NCBI GenBank assembly: GCA_039704465.1
Contig: JASFAU010000006.1
Coordinates: 1,364,001 to 1,428,000, forward strand
Reading direction: 5' to 3'
Length of the DNA: 64,000 nt
Source: Plasmodiophora brassicae
Lineage: Eukaryota > Endomyxa > Phytomyxea > Plasmodiophorida > Plasmodiophoridae
Below are positions 42,043 to 52,767 of the stretch, piece after piece. The position numbers were made by a program, and so were the translations under genes. Each line of letters starts with the position of its first letter. The first letter of the stretch is position 1. The notes below the pieces were generated by a model, which was not told where the DNA came from, ran no database searches, and saw nothing but the letters and a program-made list of their open reading frames with translations.

Positions 42043-43046
42043 ATGGCGGCGGCCCCTGCCGAACGCGACGACACGCCCGCCGCCGTGATCGCCCTGCCGC
42101 TGTCGCATCGGCCCCTGCTGCCTGGAATGACGATCCAGCTCCAGATTCACGGTAGGGTGCCCGGGATGCGCCCGCCTCCCAACGCTAACGATGTGCCTAG
42201 GCGCGCTGTACAACAAGCTCGTGACGGATCTGCACATGAACAAGCACTCGCTGGTCGGCGCGTTCCTCATGCAGGACCGGACGATGCCGCCGGTCGTCGC
42301 GAAGCCGCCCGCGTCGAGGAAGGTGGCGATCAACGGGCGCCCGATCTACGCCCTGCCCAAGATCCGCGTCCCGCAGACGATCGACCGCGTCCTGATGGCG
42401 TCGCAGTTCATCGACATCCCCCACATCAACGACATCCACAAGGTTGGGTCGGGTGCCTCGCGCTCGGACGCCGGATCGTGACCGGTGCCCCCCGCTGCCG
42501 GCGAACAGGTCGGCACGCTCTGCAAGGTCGTCCAGCTGACCCAGGACCGATCGTTGATGATCGAATCGCTGCGCCTGATCAAGGCGTCGTCCATGGCGGA
42601 TCGGTCCCTGCTGACCGTGAACGTGAACGGGCGCCCCGATGACATCATTACGGTTCGTCCCCCGCGTTGTGTGTTGCGGGTCCCCGACGCGCGCTGATGG
42701 CGGCTGTCCCCCCTAGGACTGGGATCTGGCCCATCAGCTGAAGTGCGCCATCGTCGAGGCGGCCAGGCACATGATCGACCGGAAGCACATGTACGAGGCG
42801 CACCTGCGGGTCGTTGTCGAGCGCGCCACGGCCGACCTGAACGGCACCGACCTGAGCCTGCTCGTCAACCAGGTCGGCGGGCTGTGCACCAGGTACGCTC
42901 AACGTTGACACGGGCGGACCGGGCGCCCAATCGCTGACGTCGACGCGTTCGCGTGTAGCATGTCGCCCTCGCAGGAGCAGGTGCTGCTCGAGCAGGCCGA
43001 CCCGCTGAAACGGGCCGCCCTGCTCCTCCACTGCATGGCCCTGTGA
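42043..43046 (+). CDS. LON N-terminal-domain-only protein (5 exons)
   Basis: Exons are 42043-42151, 42201-42442, 42509-42652, 42717-42892 and 42959-43046, with introns of 49-66 nt, giving 252 aa. The segments VIALPLSHRPLLPGMTIQLQ, SLVGAFLMQDR, HKVGTLCKVVQL and LLVNQVGGL follow the substrate-binding N-terminal domain of mitochondrial Lon, including its second helical part. There is no AAA+ module and no Ser-Lys protease domain; the TGA falls where the long helix would lead to the ATPase. The reading frame is open upstream to about 41713 with Arg-rich, mitochondrial-presequence-like sequence (RRACLNRRAFSA), so the true start may be earlier. It could act as a substrate adaptor or competitor. Confidence 0.8.
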
Positions 43047-43265
43047 GCGCCCGAACCCGGCCGCCTCGTGCCGCTCCCTCCCATCTCCAAATGAACAGTA
43101 TACTGAATCAGGCGACGGCCTGCTCCCGCGTCGGAACGCTGCTGCCACCTCTAGAGGCGGGTGTGGACGAACGAAACGTAGGCGCAGGCGGCCACGAAGT
43201 GACCCCCAGACGTCGTCCGGGGGTCGGCGTCATTTGGATATTGGGTCGCGATCAACAGGAGGGCG

Positions 43266-43655
43266 ATGATGATGATGGTGCTGCCGAAGGCCTTGCTGCT
43301 GGTCGCCCTGGTGGTCGTCGCCGACGTTAGCGCCGGGTACGAAGGGGCGTACGACCCGGCGCACGTGACGTCGGACGATTACGTCGAGTCGTTCGAGTCG
43401 CAGCCGGCATACGTCACCGCCGAGGAGACGTACGCGGTGCTCTCGTACCCGGCGATGACGTACGAGGCGGAGGCGGACGCGTACCTGGTCTACGTGGAGG
43501 CGTCGTCGTCAACATCGGGCGAGTTCTACGACGAGTACCCATCGACGCAGACGTACGACGAGATGTCCAGCGCGAACGAGCCGTCGTCCAGCGAGTTGTA
43601 CACCCAGGAATCGTCGCCCAGCTCTGACAGCGGCAGCAGCGAGGACTACTACTGA
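43266..43655 (+). CDS. Small secreted acidic Tyr/Ser-rich protein
   Basis: 129 aa, single exon, beginning with four ATG codons. Signal peptide MMMMVLPKALLLVALVVVAD. The mature part is rich in Tyr, Glu, Ser and Asp with no Cys (YEAEADAYLVYVEASSS, SSPSSDSGSSEDYY at the end). Such a composition is typical of disordered surface or matrix proteins. No family is recognised. A tail ending SSSSDSDTPYDNDDYY recurs at 43980-44036. Confidence 0.75.
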   Translation: MMMMVLPKALLLVALVVVADVSAGYEGAYDPAHVTSDDYVESFESQPAYVTAEETYAVLSYPAMTYEAEADAYLVYVEASSSTSGEFYDEYPSTQTYDEMSSANEPSSSELYTQESSPSSDSGSSEDYY

Positions 43656-43979
43656 GCGCGGCGACGTCGTCTTCGTAGTACACGATTGTTGGAATGTGCA
43701 GCACGTTCGCTTCGCCCCTGCGTTTACCCGCGGAAGCGTAGAGAGAGTGTGTAGAGAGAGAGGGCAGAGCTCGCCGCTGTGAGACACGTCGACGACAAGG
43801 ATACGTGGCCAATTAGAGGGGTGGGTGGCAGGCAAGCAGATTGTTGCCGCCGTTGTCTCTTGTTGAGGGACGTTGCTCCCCGATGTCACCTCTGCAGCGG
43901 CGAGCCCTGTGCAGGAGCAGCAACGGGTGCCGATGAAGATCCTACACAAGACACACCCTCACGTCTGGTTCGACCTGGC

Positions 43980-44036
43980 GTGTCATCGTCGTCGTCGGAC
44001 TCGGACACGCCCTACGACAACGACGACTACTACTGA
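43980..44036 (+). pseudogene. Fragment similar to the C-terminus of the Tyr/Ser-rich secreted protein
   Basis: The frame ends SSSSDSDTPYDNDDYY and TGA, echoing the end of the gene at 43266-43655. The frame upstream (43779 on) is Cys/Arg-rich and unrelated and has no signal peptide, so only the tail seems duplicated. It could also be the last exon of an unrecognised small gene. Confidence 0.4.
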
Positions 44037-44193
44037 GCCCCAGCGACGACGACCGGACCCTGCAGTTGACCTACATCACGACCGACCTAGTGTGGCAATA
44101 GTACACGATGGCATTGGCCGAATCGGTTGCCGGGCGACGGCGCCCCCGCCTGTCTCTGCTTCGAGTCACAACAGCAACGTGCCGCCGTCCGTC

Positions 44194-45585
44194 ATGACGT
44201 CGCAGGTCGAGGGCGAGGTCGGCGCCGATGCGGGCGCCCAGCAGCCGCGTCGCATGTCCTGGATCGGGATCGACTACTTCCAGGCCCTGCGCCACCACAA
44301 GACGATCGCCGCCGACGACATGCGGCGCATCCCTGCGAACGTGAACAACATCCTGGCGATCCGGTACGCGCCCGACGGCAAACAGGTCCGGTCGTCGTTG
44401 CCGACGTTGCTGGGCCGGCCGCCCCCACCGACGAACGTGTTTCGCAGGTGGCCGTGTCGACCGCCGACGGCTGCATGGGCATCTACAGCGTCGCCGACGG
44501 CGAGTGCCTGCACTTTATCAACAAGACGGCGTCCGGGTCGCCGGCCACCGCCCTACGGTCAGTCTGGTGCCTTCGTCAGGGGCGAAGCGCCGGTCGTCAT
44601 CGTCGCGCAGGTTCCGCGGGCGCCCGTCGTCGGACGCGCTGACCGACGTCCTCGTCGCCGTCTACACGAACGGGCACATTGCCGAATGGAACTACAGGAC
44701 GGGGGAGAAGGTTCGCCACCTGGTCGAGCAGGACAACCAGGTCCTGGCGCTGGACTACAACGCGGACAGCACGACGTTCGCCACCGCCGGCAAAGGTAAC
44801 CGGGGGCGCGCGCTCTCTCTCTCTCTCCGGCTCATGTGCGCGTTCTCTGCTGGCAGACAGGGTCGTCCGCCTGTACGACGAGGCGACCGGCGCGCTGGTG
44901 CGCACGTTCGAGGGCCACTCGAATCGCGTGTTCGCCGTCCGGTTCGGCGGCGACGGTTCGGTAAGGCTGCGACCGCGTTCCACCGCTCGGCGAATCACAC
45001 CGGTTCGCTGCTGCTGCAGAACGTCCTGCTGAGCGGCGGGTGGGACGACACGGTCCGGGTGTGGGACGTGCGCCTGCCGGGCGCCATGTCGACGCCGGGC
45101 GCCCTGTTCGGCCCGCACGTCTGCGGCGACGCGATCGACGTGGACGGCCAGCAGGTCCTGACCGGGTCCTGGGCCGCCAGCGACACCGTCCAGCTCTGGG
45201 ACCTGCGCACCATGGCCGTCGTCGAAACCCTGCCCTACTCGTCGTCGATGATCTACACGGCGCAGTTCAGCAAGGTATTGTCGTCGTCGTCGTCGTCGTC
45301 GTCGCCCCTGCTAAGCGTTGTCGTTGACAGATCGGAGCGCCCCGTATCGCGGTGGGCGGCACGAAAGCCGACGAGTTCCGCGTCTTCGACCGGCAGGCGC
45401 CGCACACGGCCCAGAGCGAGCTGTTCCAGCACAAGACGGACGGGACGTACTCGCTGGACTTCTCGCCGGCGTCGCAGGAGGTCGTCGCCGCCGGCGCCGG
45501 CAACGTCATCAGCGTCCTGGACGTCAAGTCGGGCGCGTACCGCGAGTTCGCCGCCGTCGGGTTCCGGAACGTGCCCAAGTGGTGA
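44194..45585 (+). CDS. WD40-repeat protein (6 exons)
   Basis: Exons are 44194-44385, 44448-44557, 44611-44795, 44857-44960, 45020-45274 and 45331-45585, with introns of 53-62 nt, giving 366 aa. WD-type blades are visible: ILAIRYAPDGKQVAVSTADG, VLALDYNADSTTFATAGKDR/VVRLYD, NRVFAVRFGGDGSNVLLSGG/WDDTVRVWDV, QQVLTGSWAASDTVQLWDL, and YSLDFSPASQEVVAAGAGNV. The N-terminal 45 residues are not WD40. Probably a seven-blade scaffold. I cannot assign an orthologue; the SNxVxAVRF...W/D/VRVWD pattern is common to many WD proteins. The fifth intron carries a GTC trinucleotide run near 45280-45302. Confidence 0.85.
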
Positions 45586-45747
45586 TGGGGCGCGCCGGGT
45601 TCGGGCCGGTCGGCACTGAATACAACACGCCCGCTGTGTTGTGGACCGGAGGCGACGCGCGTCCGAGCGGAACGGCGGCCGATCCCGATCCGGCCGGGTG
45701 TGTGGGTGTGGCGCGCTAAACCCACATTCCGACAAATTCATCAAACG

Positions 45748-46104
45748 ATGGGGACGCGAGCGCTGCTGGCCGCGTCGGTGCTCCTGGTCGTCGTCCTGCT
45801 GCACGTGATGGCCAGGCCGGTCGAGTCGGTGATCGTGGCCGGGCGCGGACACCCGAACTATGGCGACTTCTGCCTGCGCCGCTGCCACTACAACTGCCAG
45901 GCGCGTTGCCGGCGCGCGCCCTACCCCGGCTGCTGGCAGCGATGCGGGCGCGTCTGCCGGAACAATTGCCGGCGATGGTCGCCTCGCCGCGTCTACGTCC
46001 CGTACGGGAGGCGCGCCTTCGTCGCTCGCGGTGCCGTCGGGATCCCGGGCGGCGGATCCGCCGTCGTCCGACGCGACGTTCGCGTCGTGTCACGCTTCAA
46101 CTAG
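45748..46104 (+). CDS. Small secreted protein with CX3C cysteine ladder
   Basis: 118 aa, single exon. The signal peptide is MGTRALLAASVLLVVVLLHV. The mature protein is Arg-rich. Eight cysteines fall in two runs with fixed three-residue spacing: CLRRCHYNCQARC and, after seven residues, CWQRCGRVCRNNC. Paired CX3C motifs on two helices are the hallmark of helical-hairpin disulfide peptides (alpha-hairpinin type, two CX3C motifs); here each helix has four cysteines. The C-terminal 45 residues are basic and Gly/Val-rich without Cys. Function is unknown. A defence or surface peptide is one possibility. Confidence 0.75.
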   Translation: MGTRALLAASVLLVVVLLHVMARPVESVIVAGRGHPNYGDFCLRRCHYNCQARCRRAPYPGCWQRCGRVCRNNCRRWSPRRVYVPYGRRAFVARGAVGIPGGGSAVVRRDVRVVSRFN

Positions 46105-46375
46105 GGGCCGGGCGCCTCCTTTCTCGCCCCTGCACCATGGCGATAGTCGTTATTAAACGCGGACACTATTCTCGATCGAACCTTCGTGCCAAGCGCAACG
46201 TATAGCCGGGTGTCGCCCTCTCCTGGGCGCGCGCCCGCACACATAGGGTACAATACGTACGCGCCCTGCCGCTGACGCACAGTGAAGAATAACGGCCGTT
46301 CAGGCATTCCGCCAAAGTGTATTGACCAGCTCGATACAACGGCTGCCCGCCCTGGCCAGGGCGCCCCCCATCCAC

Positions 46376-46972
46376 CTACGTCGATGCCGGCGGCGTGCTG
46401 CTGTTGTTGTTGCTCGTGGCGCCAGTCGGGGACGTCGCGTTCGACGGCATCGGGCCTTCGCCATCCGGTTCGTCGCCGCTGCCGCTGCTGCTATTGGTGG
46501 CGTTGCTGAGCGATTCAGAGTCGGGTACGAGGACCTGGTCGACGATGTCGACGATGCCGTTGTCGGCGACAATGTCGCCGACGATGACGGCGGCGTCGTT
46601 GATCGTGATGGAGGCGTTGCCCTGGCCCGCCAGCAGCGAGAAGACGGTCAGGTTCTGGCCGTTGCTCGCCGCCATTGTCCCGTTGCGCAGCTGGGCCAGC
46701 GTCAGGTTGCCTCGCAGGATGTGGTAGCCGAGCAGGTCGATCAGCGCCGTCCTGTTCGTCGGCAGGACCGCGTTGGCGAACGCGTCGTTGTCGGGCGCCA
46801 GCACCGTGAACGGCCCCTGCTGCGTCAGGTTCGACGCCAGGCCCGTCTGGTTCAGCGCGCCGACGAACGACGACAAGGACGGGATCCGCTCCATCGCCTG
46901 CATGACGCCGACGCCATGTGCGACGAACGCGAGCGCGGCGACGCCGAGGGCAACAGCGCAGGGCGACGACAT
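46376..46972 (-). CDS. Secreted single-FAS1 (fasciclin) domain protein
   Basis: 198 aa, single exon, signal peptide MSSPCAVALGVAALAFVAHG. The FAS1 landmarks are in order: LSSFVGALNQTGLASNL, GPFTVLAPDNDAFAN (H1 motif FTVLAPTNxAF), LLGYHILRGNLTLAQLRNG, ITINDAAVIVGDIVADNGIV and DIVDQVLVP (H2 region). A Ser/Asn/Pro-rich tail with many N-glycosylation sequons follows. It lacks an obvious GPI signal. Probably a cell-surface or matrix adhesion protein. Confidence 0.9.
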   Translation of the reverse strand: MSSPCAVALGVAALAFVAHGVGVMQAMERIPSLSSFVGALNQTGLASNLTQQGPFTVLAPDNDAFANAVLPTNRTALIDLLGYHILRGNLTLAQLRNGTMAASNGQNLTVFSLLAGQGNASITINDAAVIVGDIVADNGIVDIVDQVLVPDSESLSNATNSSSGSGDEPDGEGPMPSNATSPTGATSNNNSSTPPAST

Positions 46973-47312
46973 TTGTCAAACTGACGGCAGCGGCCGGAAC
47001 GGCGCCCCGGCGCCGGCCGCCTGGGCTCCGAACGCCGACCCGCCTCGTCCGGAGCCACAAGTTCCGAGCGACCGCGTCTCCACCTCATGCTGCCACCAAG
47101 AACGGGTCCCGTGTTCCGGATCCTGGTCCACCGCGACCCGTTACAGGAGCCGTCCACCGCGACCCGTTACAGGAGCCGGCGACTGCTACAGGAGCGACTG
47201 CTACAGGAGCGCGCCCCCGTGGTACGGACGCGTCTCATGGCGCGGGTTTAGAATCGGAAAGGGAATGGGGATAAATAGGTACGTCAGGGGCGGGGGGTGG
47301 CTGGGGGCGGCA

Positions 47313-47874
47313 TCAGCAGACCTCGTGGCAGAGCAGGTTGAGGACCATGACGAGCTCCCTGAAGCCGTTGGCGGCGGCCAGGTCGGTCGGCCGCTTGCCG
47401 TCCTTGTTGCGCATGTCCATGTCGGCGCCGGCCCGGATCAGGACCTCGGCGACGGCCACGTTCCCATAGCTGCAGGCGACGTGCAACGCTGTGCACAGGT
47501 TGTCCGCGTCCTGGCAGTTGACGATGGCGCCCTCCTTGATCAGGTAGCACCCTGATTTCACGTCGTTGCGCGCCGCCGCCTGCCCGGCGCCCGCCACCAC
47601 CATCAACATCGATGGCGACCGTGACGCAACGGACGCGCGCTCGTACCTGGAACAGGGCGACCTCCCGTGCCGCCTCCAGGTCCAGGATGTTGTCCATGGG
47701 GACGCGGTCCGAGTCGTCATCGTCGGGGATTTCGCCCCAGTCCTCGCCTGACCGTACACGTCAGCAACAGGTCGTCGGCAGCCGCCGCACCGACCCGCGC
47801 GCCTGACCGTGTTGTTTGCCAGACTTGTCGTCCAGGTCGGCGGCCGACAGCACCTTGCTGAAGAGCCCGATCAT
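47313..47874 (-). CDS. Small ankyrin-repeat protein (3 exons)
   Basis: Minus-strand exons are 47808-47874, 47647-47747 and 47313-47579, with introns of 60 and 67 nt, giving 144 aa. The N-terminus is MIGLFSKVLSAADLDDKSGK with an acidic linker EIPDDDDSDRVP. About three ankyrin units follow: VALFQAAARNDVKSGCYLIK, TALHVACSYGNVAVAEVLIR and RPTDLAAANGFRELVMVLNL. No signal peptide, so intracellular. It ends LLCHEVC. No orthologue recognised. Confidence 0.85.
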
Positions 47875-48177
47875 GGTGAGCGCGCGCCCAGCAACGACGA
47901 CAACGACCGTTGATTCGTGTGGGGGGGACTGCAGAAGATTCGAGACCCGGCGTCATGGTCGTAGATATCTTCGGGTGGGTGGACGGATCTCGGGTGGTGG
48001 TGGTGGTGGTGATGCGGGCGCGCGCGCGTGCCGGCCGGGCACCCGGGGGGGCGCTTCGGCCGCACATGAGGCCGGAACGCGCCGGGCGATGAACATGTGG
48101 CCGTGCGCCTGTCCGAAGGCGTCCGACCAGGTGCGGAACCGGGACGGGCGACCGCCCATTCCCCATATCGATCCGAC

Positions 48178-49013
48178 ATGACGCGCACGTCCTTCGTCCT
48201 TGTCGCTGTCGTCGTCGTCGCCCTGGCCGTGCACTGGGCCGATGCCGGCTTCGGTTCCACATACGGGAACAACGTCGGCGCCGCCAACACGGGCGGGTCG
48301 GCGTCCTCGAAGAAGGCGATAGGCGCGTCCGCCGTCAAGGCCAATACCGCGGCGTCCAAGGCGGTCGCGTCCAAGCAGGCGAACGCCAAGAAGGCGCTGA
48401 AGGCGGCGTCGGCGGCGCAGGCCAAGAAGGCGACGATGAGGAAGGCGGCCGCCAACCAGGCCGCGTCGAAGCTGTCCGCCGTCAAGGCGGCGTCGTCCAA
48501 TGCGGCCGCCCTGCGCAAGAAGAACGCGGCCAGTGCACGCATGCACAAGGTAAGCGCGCGATGTAGGCGCGGCCGGCCCTCGTACCCCGCCCGTGACGAT
48601 CATGACAGGCGAGGTTCTCGCGCGTCAAGAACCTCAACGTGTACCACAAGCAGGCGAGCGACGTGACGAAGAGCTACGTGAACAAGGCGAACGTGGCCAA
48701 GGCGGCGTCGGTGGCGGCGGCGTCGAAGCGCGCGGCGTCGAAGGCGGCGGCGAACAAGGCGGCGACCAGGAAATCGGCGGCGCGCTCGGCGGCGGCCAGC
48801 AGCGCGTCGCGCAACGCGGCGTACAAGGCGGCCGCCCAGCAGGCGGCGATGAAGAACGCGGCGGCCAAGTCGTCCGCCCATCGTCGCAAGGCGACGGCGG
48901 CCAAGAAGGCGGCCCAGGCCGCCGCCAAGCAGAACCACTACGGCGGCAAGACCCTGCACGGGTACGGGCTCGGCTCTGCCGGGTTCGGGTCGGCCTCGGC
49001 GGGCCTGATCTGA
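48178..49013 (+). CDS. Secreted Lys/Ala/Ser-rich repetitive protein (2 exons)
   Basis: Exons are 48178-48549 and 48609-49013, with a 59-nt intron, giving 258 aa. The signal peptide is MTRTSFVLVAVVVVALAVHW. Nearly all the rest is built from short Ala-Lys-Ser units (AASKAVASKQANAKKALKAA, KAAANKAATRKSAARSAAAS), histone-H1-like in composition. A less repetitive patch in the middle reads FSRVKNLNVYHKQASDVTKS, and a Gly/Ser tail ends the protein. Highly basic and likely disordered. It may bind polyanions such as nucleic acid or cell-wall polymers once secreted; this is inference. Confidence 0.8.
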
Positions 49014-49460
49014 ACGCGCCGACGCGCCGGCCTCGGGGTTCTCGTTGTCGTGCGATTGCTGGTAAACTAGGGGGCAGCGGTTCGTTCGTGTACTAGGCGT
49101 GCGTGTGTGTGTGCACCGCGTCCTGCGAATCGTAATAGCCGAATGGCGTACGGGTATCGCGCGTGTGACGGCCTGCCACCGGCCGTGGACCCCTGGCAGA
49201 CCTTAAGTCCACACAGCGTTCGGCACGGCAGCCTTTGGGCGCAGGCCAGCCGGCGGGCACAGCATATCGTATCCCCGGGTCACGGGGACGTCACGAATCG
49301 GCCGCGCCCCCCCTTGAATTGGGGAGCGCGCACTCGCCACGCAGCCCAGCGACACACGAAGACGCCGAGCGCGTCCTCGTCGTCCCCCACCTGCTGCGGC
49401 TGCCGCGTCCACAGGGCCCAACGCGTTTTTTTTCCCCCGACGCCTGCTGTCGTCGCTCTA

Positions 49461-51061
49461 ATGCCGCGCGGCTCATTTGAAACTTCCGCCGCGGCGCCGT
49501 GGCGTGTGCCGTTCGCGTCGCCGTCGGACGCCGGTCGCGTGCAGCAGGAGCCGGTGCCCGGCGAGCTGTCGATCGCGTCGATCGCCCTGCTGGCCATGTC
49601 GCGCGCGCAGCTGCCGCCCGACCGCGACATGGCGTCCGCGTTCAACGCCGTCGGCGCCGGGTGGCAGCCGGACGACTCCGCCAGCGGGCACACGAGCGAC
49701 GGCGCCTATGACGACGACGAGCTCGAGGGGGACGAGAAATCCGTCCCGGCGATTTCGTCGACAGCGACGATGACGACGTCTTCGTCGTCGTCCTCGCGGC
49801 AGTTCAGCGAGAAGGGGCGGCAGTTTCAGAAGGGGCGGTTCACGCCGGACGAGAAGGAGATCCTCCGCAAGGCCGTCCTGGAGTAACGCGGTCGCGTTTC
49901 GCGTTCCGGCACGTTTCTGACCGCGTCGTGGTCGCACAGCTACGTCCGCGAGCACGACCTGGGCGACGCCGGCATCCAGATGCTGTGCGCCAAGAAACGA
50001 CGCCCCGAGTTGCGCGGCGCCTGGTCCATCATCGGTAGGTCGGCCTGCCTGCGCGTCCCAGACGCCGATCCGAATCATCGACGCCCTCTGTGTGTCTGCG
50101 TAGCCCAGTGCCTGCCGCATCGGTCGGTCAGCTCCTGCTACCATTTCTGTACGCGCGCCTTCGCCGACCGCAGCACCGGGAAATGGACGGACGACGACAT
50201 CGCGTTGCTGAGGTTCGCTGGTCGTCGTCGGCGCGCGCGCGCCCGCCCCGAACCGAACCGACTCTGACCTGCCTGCCAGGCAACTCGTCGCCAAGCACGG
50301 GCGGAAGTGGACCCTGATCGGCTCCATGATCGAGCGCCTGCCGTGCTCGTGCAGGGACAAGTATCGGTAATGGAGGGGCAGCGCACGCGGCCCGCGCGTA
50401 CCGTCGGCCGCCGGATCGCGCTCTGAACCGAAACGACAGGCTCCTGGAGAAGCGGGGGTCCAAGTGGACCCTGGACGAGGAGGAGCTGTTGGTCCAGCAC
50501 ATGCGGGCGTACGGCGACACGGTCCCGCTCGAGCTCCCGCGTCACGACCCGTCCAGCTGCCTGGAGCACTGGCGCGTCAAATTCGCCGGGTACATTGTCG
50601 ACGGCGAGGGCGTCGCCTGCGCCGCCGACCAGAAGCTGCTTCGCGGCGTGATCCAGCAGCAGGCGGACACGTTCCACGCCATTCAGTGGAGTTGCATCGA
50701 CGTGCCGGACTGGCCGGCATCGTTCCGCGCCTGGCGGTGGGAAGTCCTCGCCGGAACGGTCAAGTCGTACTGCACGTTCATCACGGGGCCGGTCGAGATC
50801 TCGAAGATGGTCCTGCAGCACATCGCGTCTCAGTCGCTGCCGTTGTCTCCGCCTGGCCAGCTTCGCCAGGTCGTGGCAGCACCCGGGCAGTTGCTACATC
50901 AGGCGCCGATCGTGGCGCTACAGCAGCACCCGCAGGCGTTTGCGCAGCAGCACCCGCAGCCGCAGCGGCAGAACCAGGAACATCAGCAGCAATACGTGAA
51001 CAATGATTTGTTCGCAGGAGAAGAGGGCAGTGTCGGCCTCGTCGATCTTCAGGGCCTGTAG
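49461..51061 (+). CDS. Reb1/TTF1-type Myb DNA-binding protein (5 exons)
   Basis: Exons are 49461-49882, 49940-50034, 50104-50212, 50280-50366 and 50440-51061, with introns of 57-73 nt, giving 444 aa. The acidic/Ser-rich N-terminus leads into KGRFTPDEKEILRKAVLDYV, then GAWSIIAQCLPHRSVSSCYH, GKWTDDDIALLRQLVAKHGR, KWTLIGSMIERLPCSCRDKY and RGSKWTLDEEELLVQHMRAY. That is the set of consecutive SANT/Myb repeats with an N-terminal extension seen in RNA polymerase I terminators (Reb1, TTF1) and DMTF1. The C-terminus is Gln/His/Pro-rich. The assignment to this class is good; orthology to Reb1 is inference. Confidence 0.8.
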
Positions 51062-51544
51062 CCCCGCCGATCAGCACCGGTCGCTACACACAAAGCAACA
51101 CCAGTAGTAAGCGCATCACCACCACCACCACCACCATCATCATCGTCGTCAACGTCAAACCAAAACATACGAACCGCTATCACACCGAATCTGTCGTGGG
51201 CCCGGTGCGTCATCGCCGTGCGGGACCTAGCCGCGCCGCTGCACCCTATCATACCGTCGCCCCCCCAATACGTCCTTCCGCAGTGTGTCGAAATACATGT
51301 TGCGCGCGTCACTTGTGTCGGAAACGCAGCGCGACTCTGGCCAGTGTGCCGCCGATGGAGCCGCGCGCAGGAGTGTATCATGCGCGACCGGGGGCACCTG
51401 CTGGGCAGCGCCACGACGACGCACGCTGCTCCACAAAACCCGTCGCGGAACACGTCGATCCTTTTTTATTTTTTAGGTCGTTTTCGGCGAACGACTCGTC
51501 CAGTGTATTGGGCGTCCCGTTCGCCGCGCGCGTTCCGTGTCGCA

Positions 51545-52635
51545 ATGTCGGAGGCGCGCCTGGCCGTGTTCCCGTCGCGCATGGCGCTGCAGAACATGAA
51601 GACGAAGCAGGTCGGGGCGCGACGCGGGTTCACCCTGCTGAAGAAGAAGTCGGACGCGCTGAAGGCGAAGATCCGCGCCATCACGCGCCGCATCTACGAG
51701 ACGAAGCAGTCGATCGGCGAGGACCTGAAGGCGGCCGCCTTCTCGCACACCGAGGCCACGTGGGCCGCGGGCGCCTTCAAGTACGCCCTCGTGGACCCTC
51801 GTGACCCGCTCCGCACTGACCCTCCGCGCGCGTAGCGACAAGGTCATCGAGAAGGTCAAGGCGGCGTCGTTCCGTGTCACTGTATCGATGGAGAACGTGG
51901 CCGGCGTGAAGATACCCTCGTTCCAACCTGCGAAACGCGAAACCGAGGGTGGGCGCTGCTGCACTTCGCGCCCGCGTTGCACGTTGCCCTAAGTTCGCGG
52001 CCCACAGCATCGCCCGTCGGGTTGTCCAAGGGCGGCATGCAGATCGCGAAATGTCGCGACACGTTCTCGAAGGTGCTGGCGAACCTGGTCACGGTTGCCT
52101 CGCTGCAGACGTCGCTGCTCCTGATCGACGCCGCGCTGAAGGTCACGAACCGGCGCGTCAACGCCCTCGACTTTGTCGTCATCCCCAGGATCGAGAATAC
52201 GATCTCGTACATCGTTAGCGAACTGGACGTAAGCCATGCAGCGTTGCGTTGCTGGTCAGCGCCGCTGCTGAATCGTCAGCGAATATGTAGGAGCTGGAGC
52301 GCGAAGAGTTCTACAGGTCGGGCGACGCATCGGGAGAGCGGACGCACCATGTCGCCACGACCCTGCGGCTACTGATCGTCTGTCTGTCAGGTTGAAACAT
52401 GTAAAAGCTGTCAAGCTCGAAGAGCAGGTCGTGCGAATCGCATCCTATGCCCCGCATCAGCACGCGTGTACTGACTCCCCAACTGGCACAGGAGGTCGCC
52501 GAGGCGCAGCGCAAGGAAGAACTGGCGATGCGGCAAGCGTCAGGGTTGCTCCCGGCTGTCGAGGAACCCACCAACCTTGTCGAGCGCAAACCCGACATCG
52601 ACATGATCATCAGCAACCTAAACGACTTCCATTGA
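51545..52635 (+). CDS. VMA8: V-type ATPase subunit D (6 exons)
   Basis: Central-stalk subunit of the V1 sector, coupling ATP hydrolysis to proton pumping in vacuoles and endosomes. Exons are 51545-51780, 51836-51948, 52008-52228, 52291-52316, 52391-52427 and 52492-52635, giving 258 aa. Family blocks include VFPSRMALQNMKTKQVGARR, GFTLLKKKSDALKAKIRAIT, ETKQSIGEDLKAAAFSHTEA, LSKGGMQIAKCRDTFSKVLA, ASLQTSLLLIDAALKVTNRR, VNALDFVVIPRIENTISYIV and SELDELEREEFYRLK. Two exons are tiny (26 and 37 nt). It is convergent with the EF-hand/WD40 gene, 132 bp away. Confidence 0.95.
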
Positions 52636-52767
52636 ACGCACCGCGATCGCAACGGACCCGACATGGGCGTTGGTCGCTGCCGAACATGGGCTACGTACGC
52701 GGCCGACGGCAGGCGACCCCCACACGCGCTCTGTATGCTCAGCGCCGCGATGGGCGCACCCGTCCGT

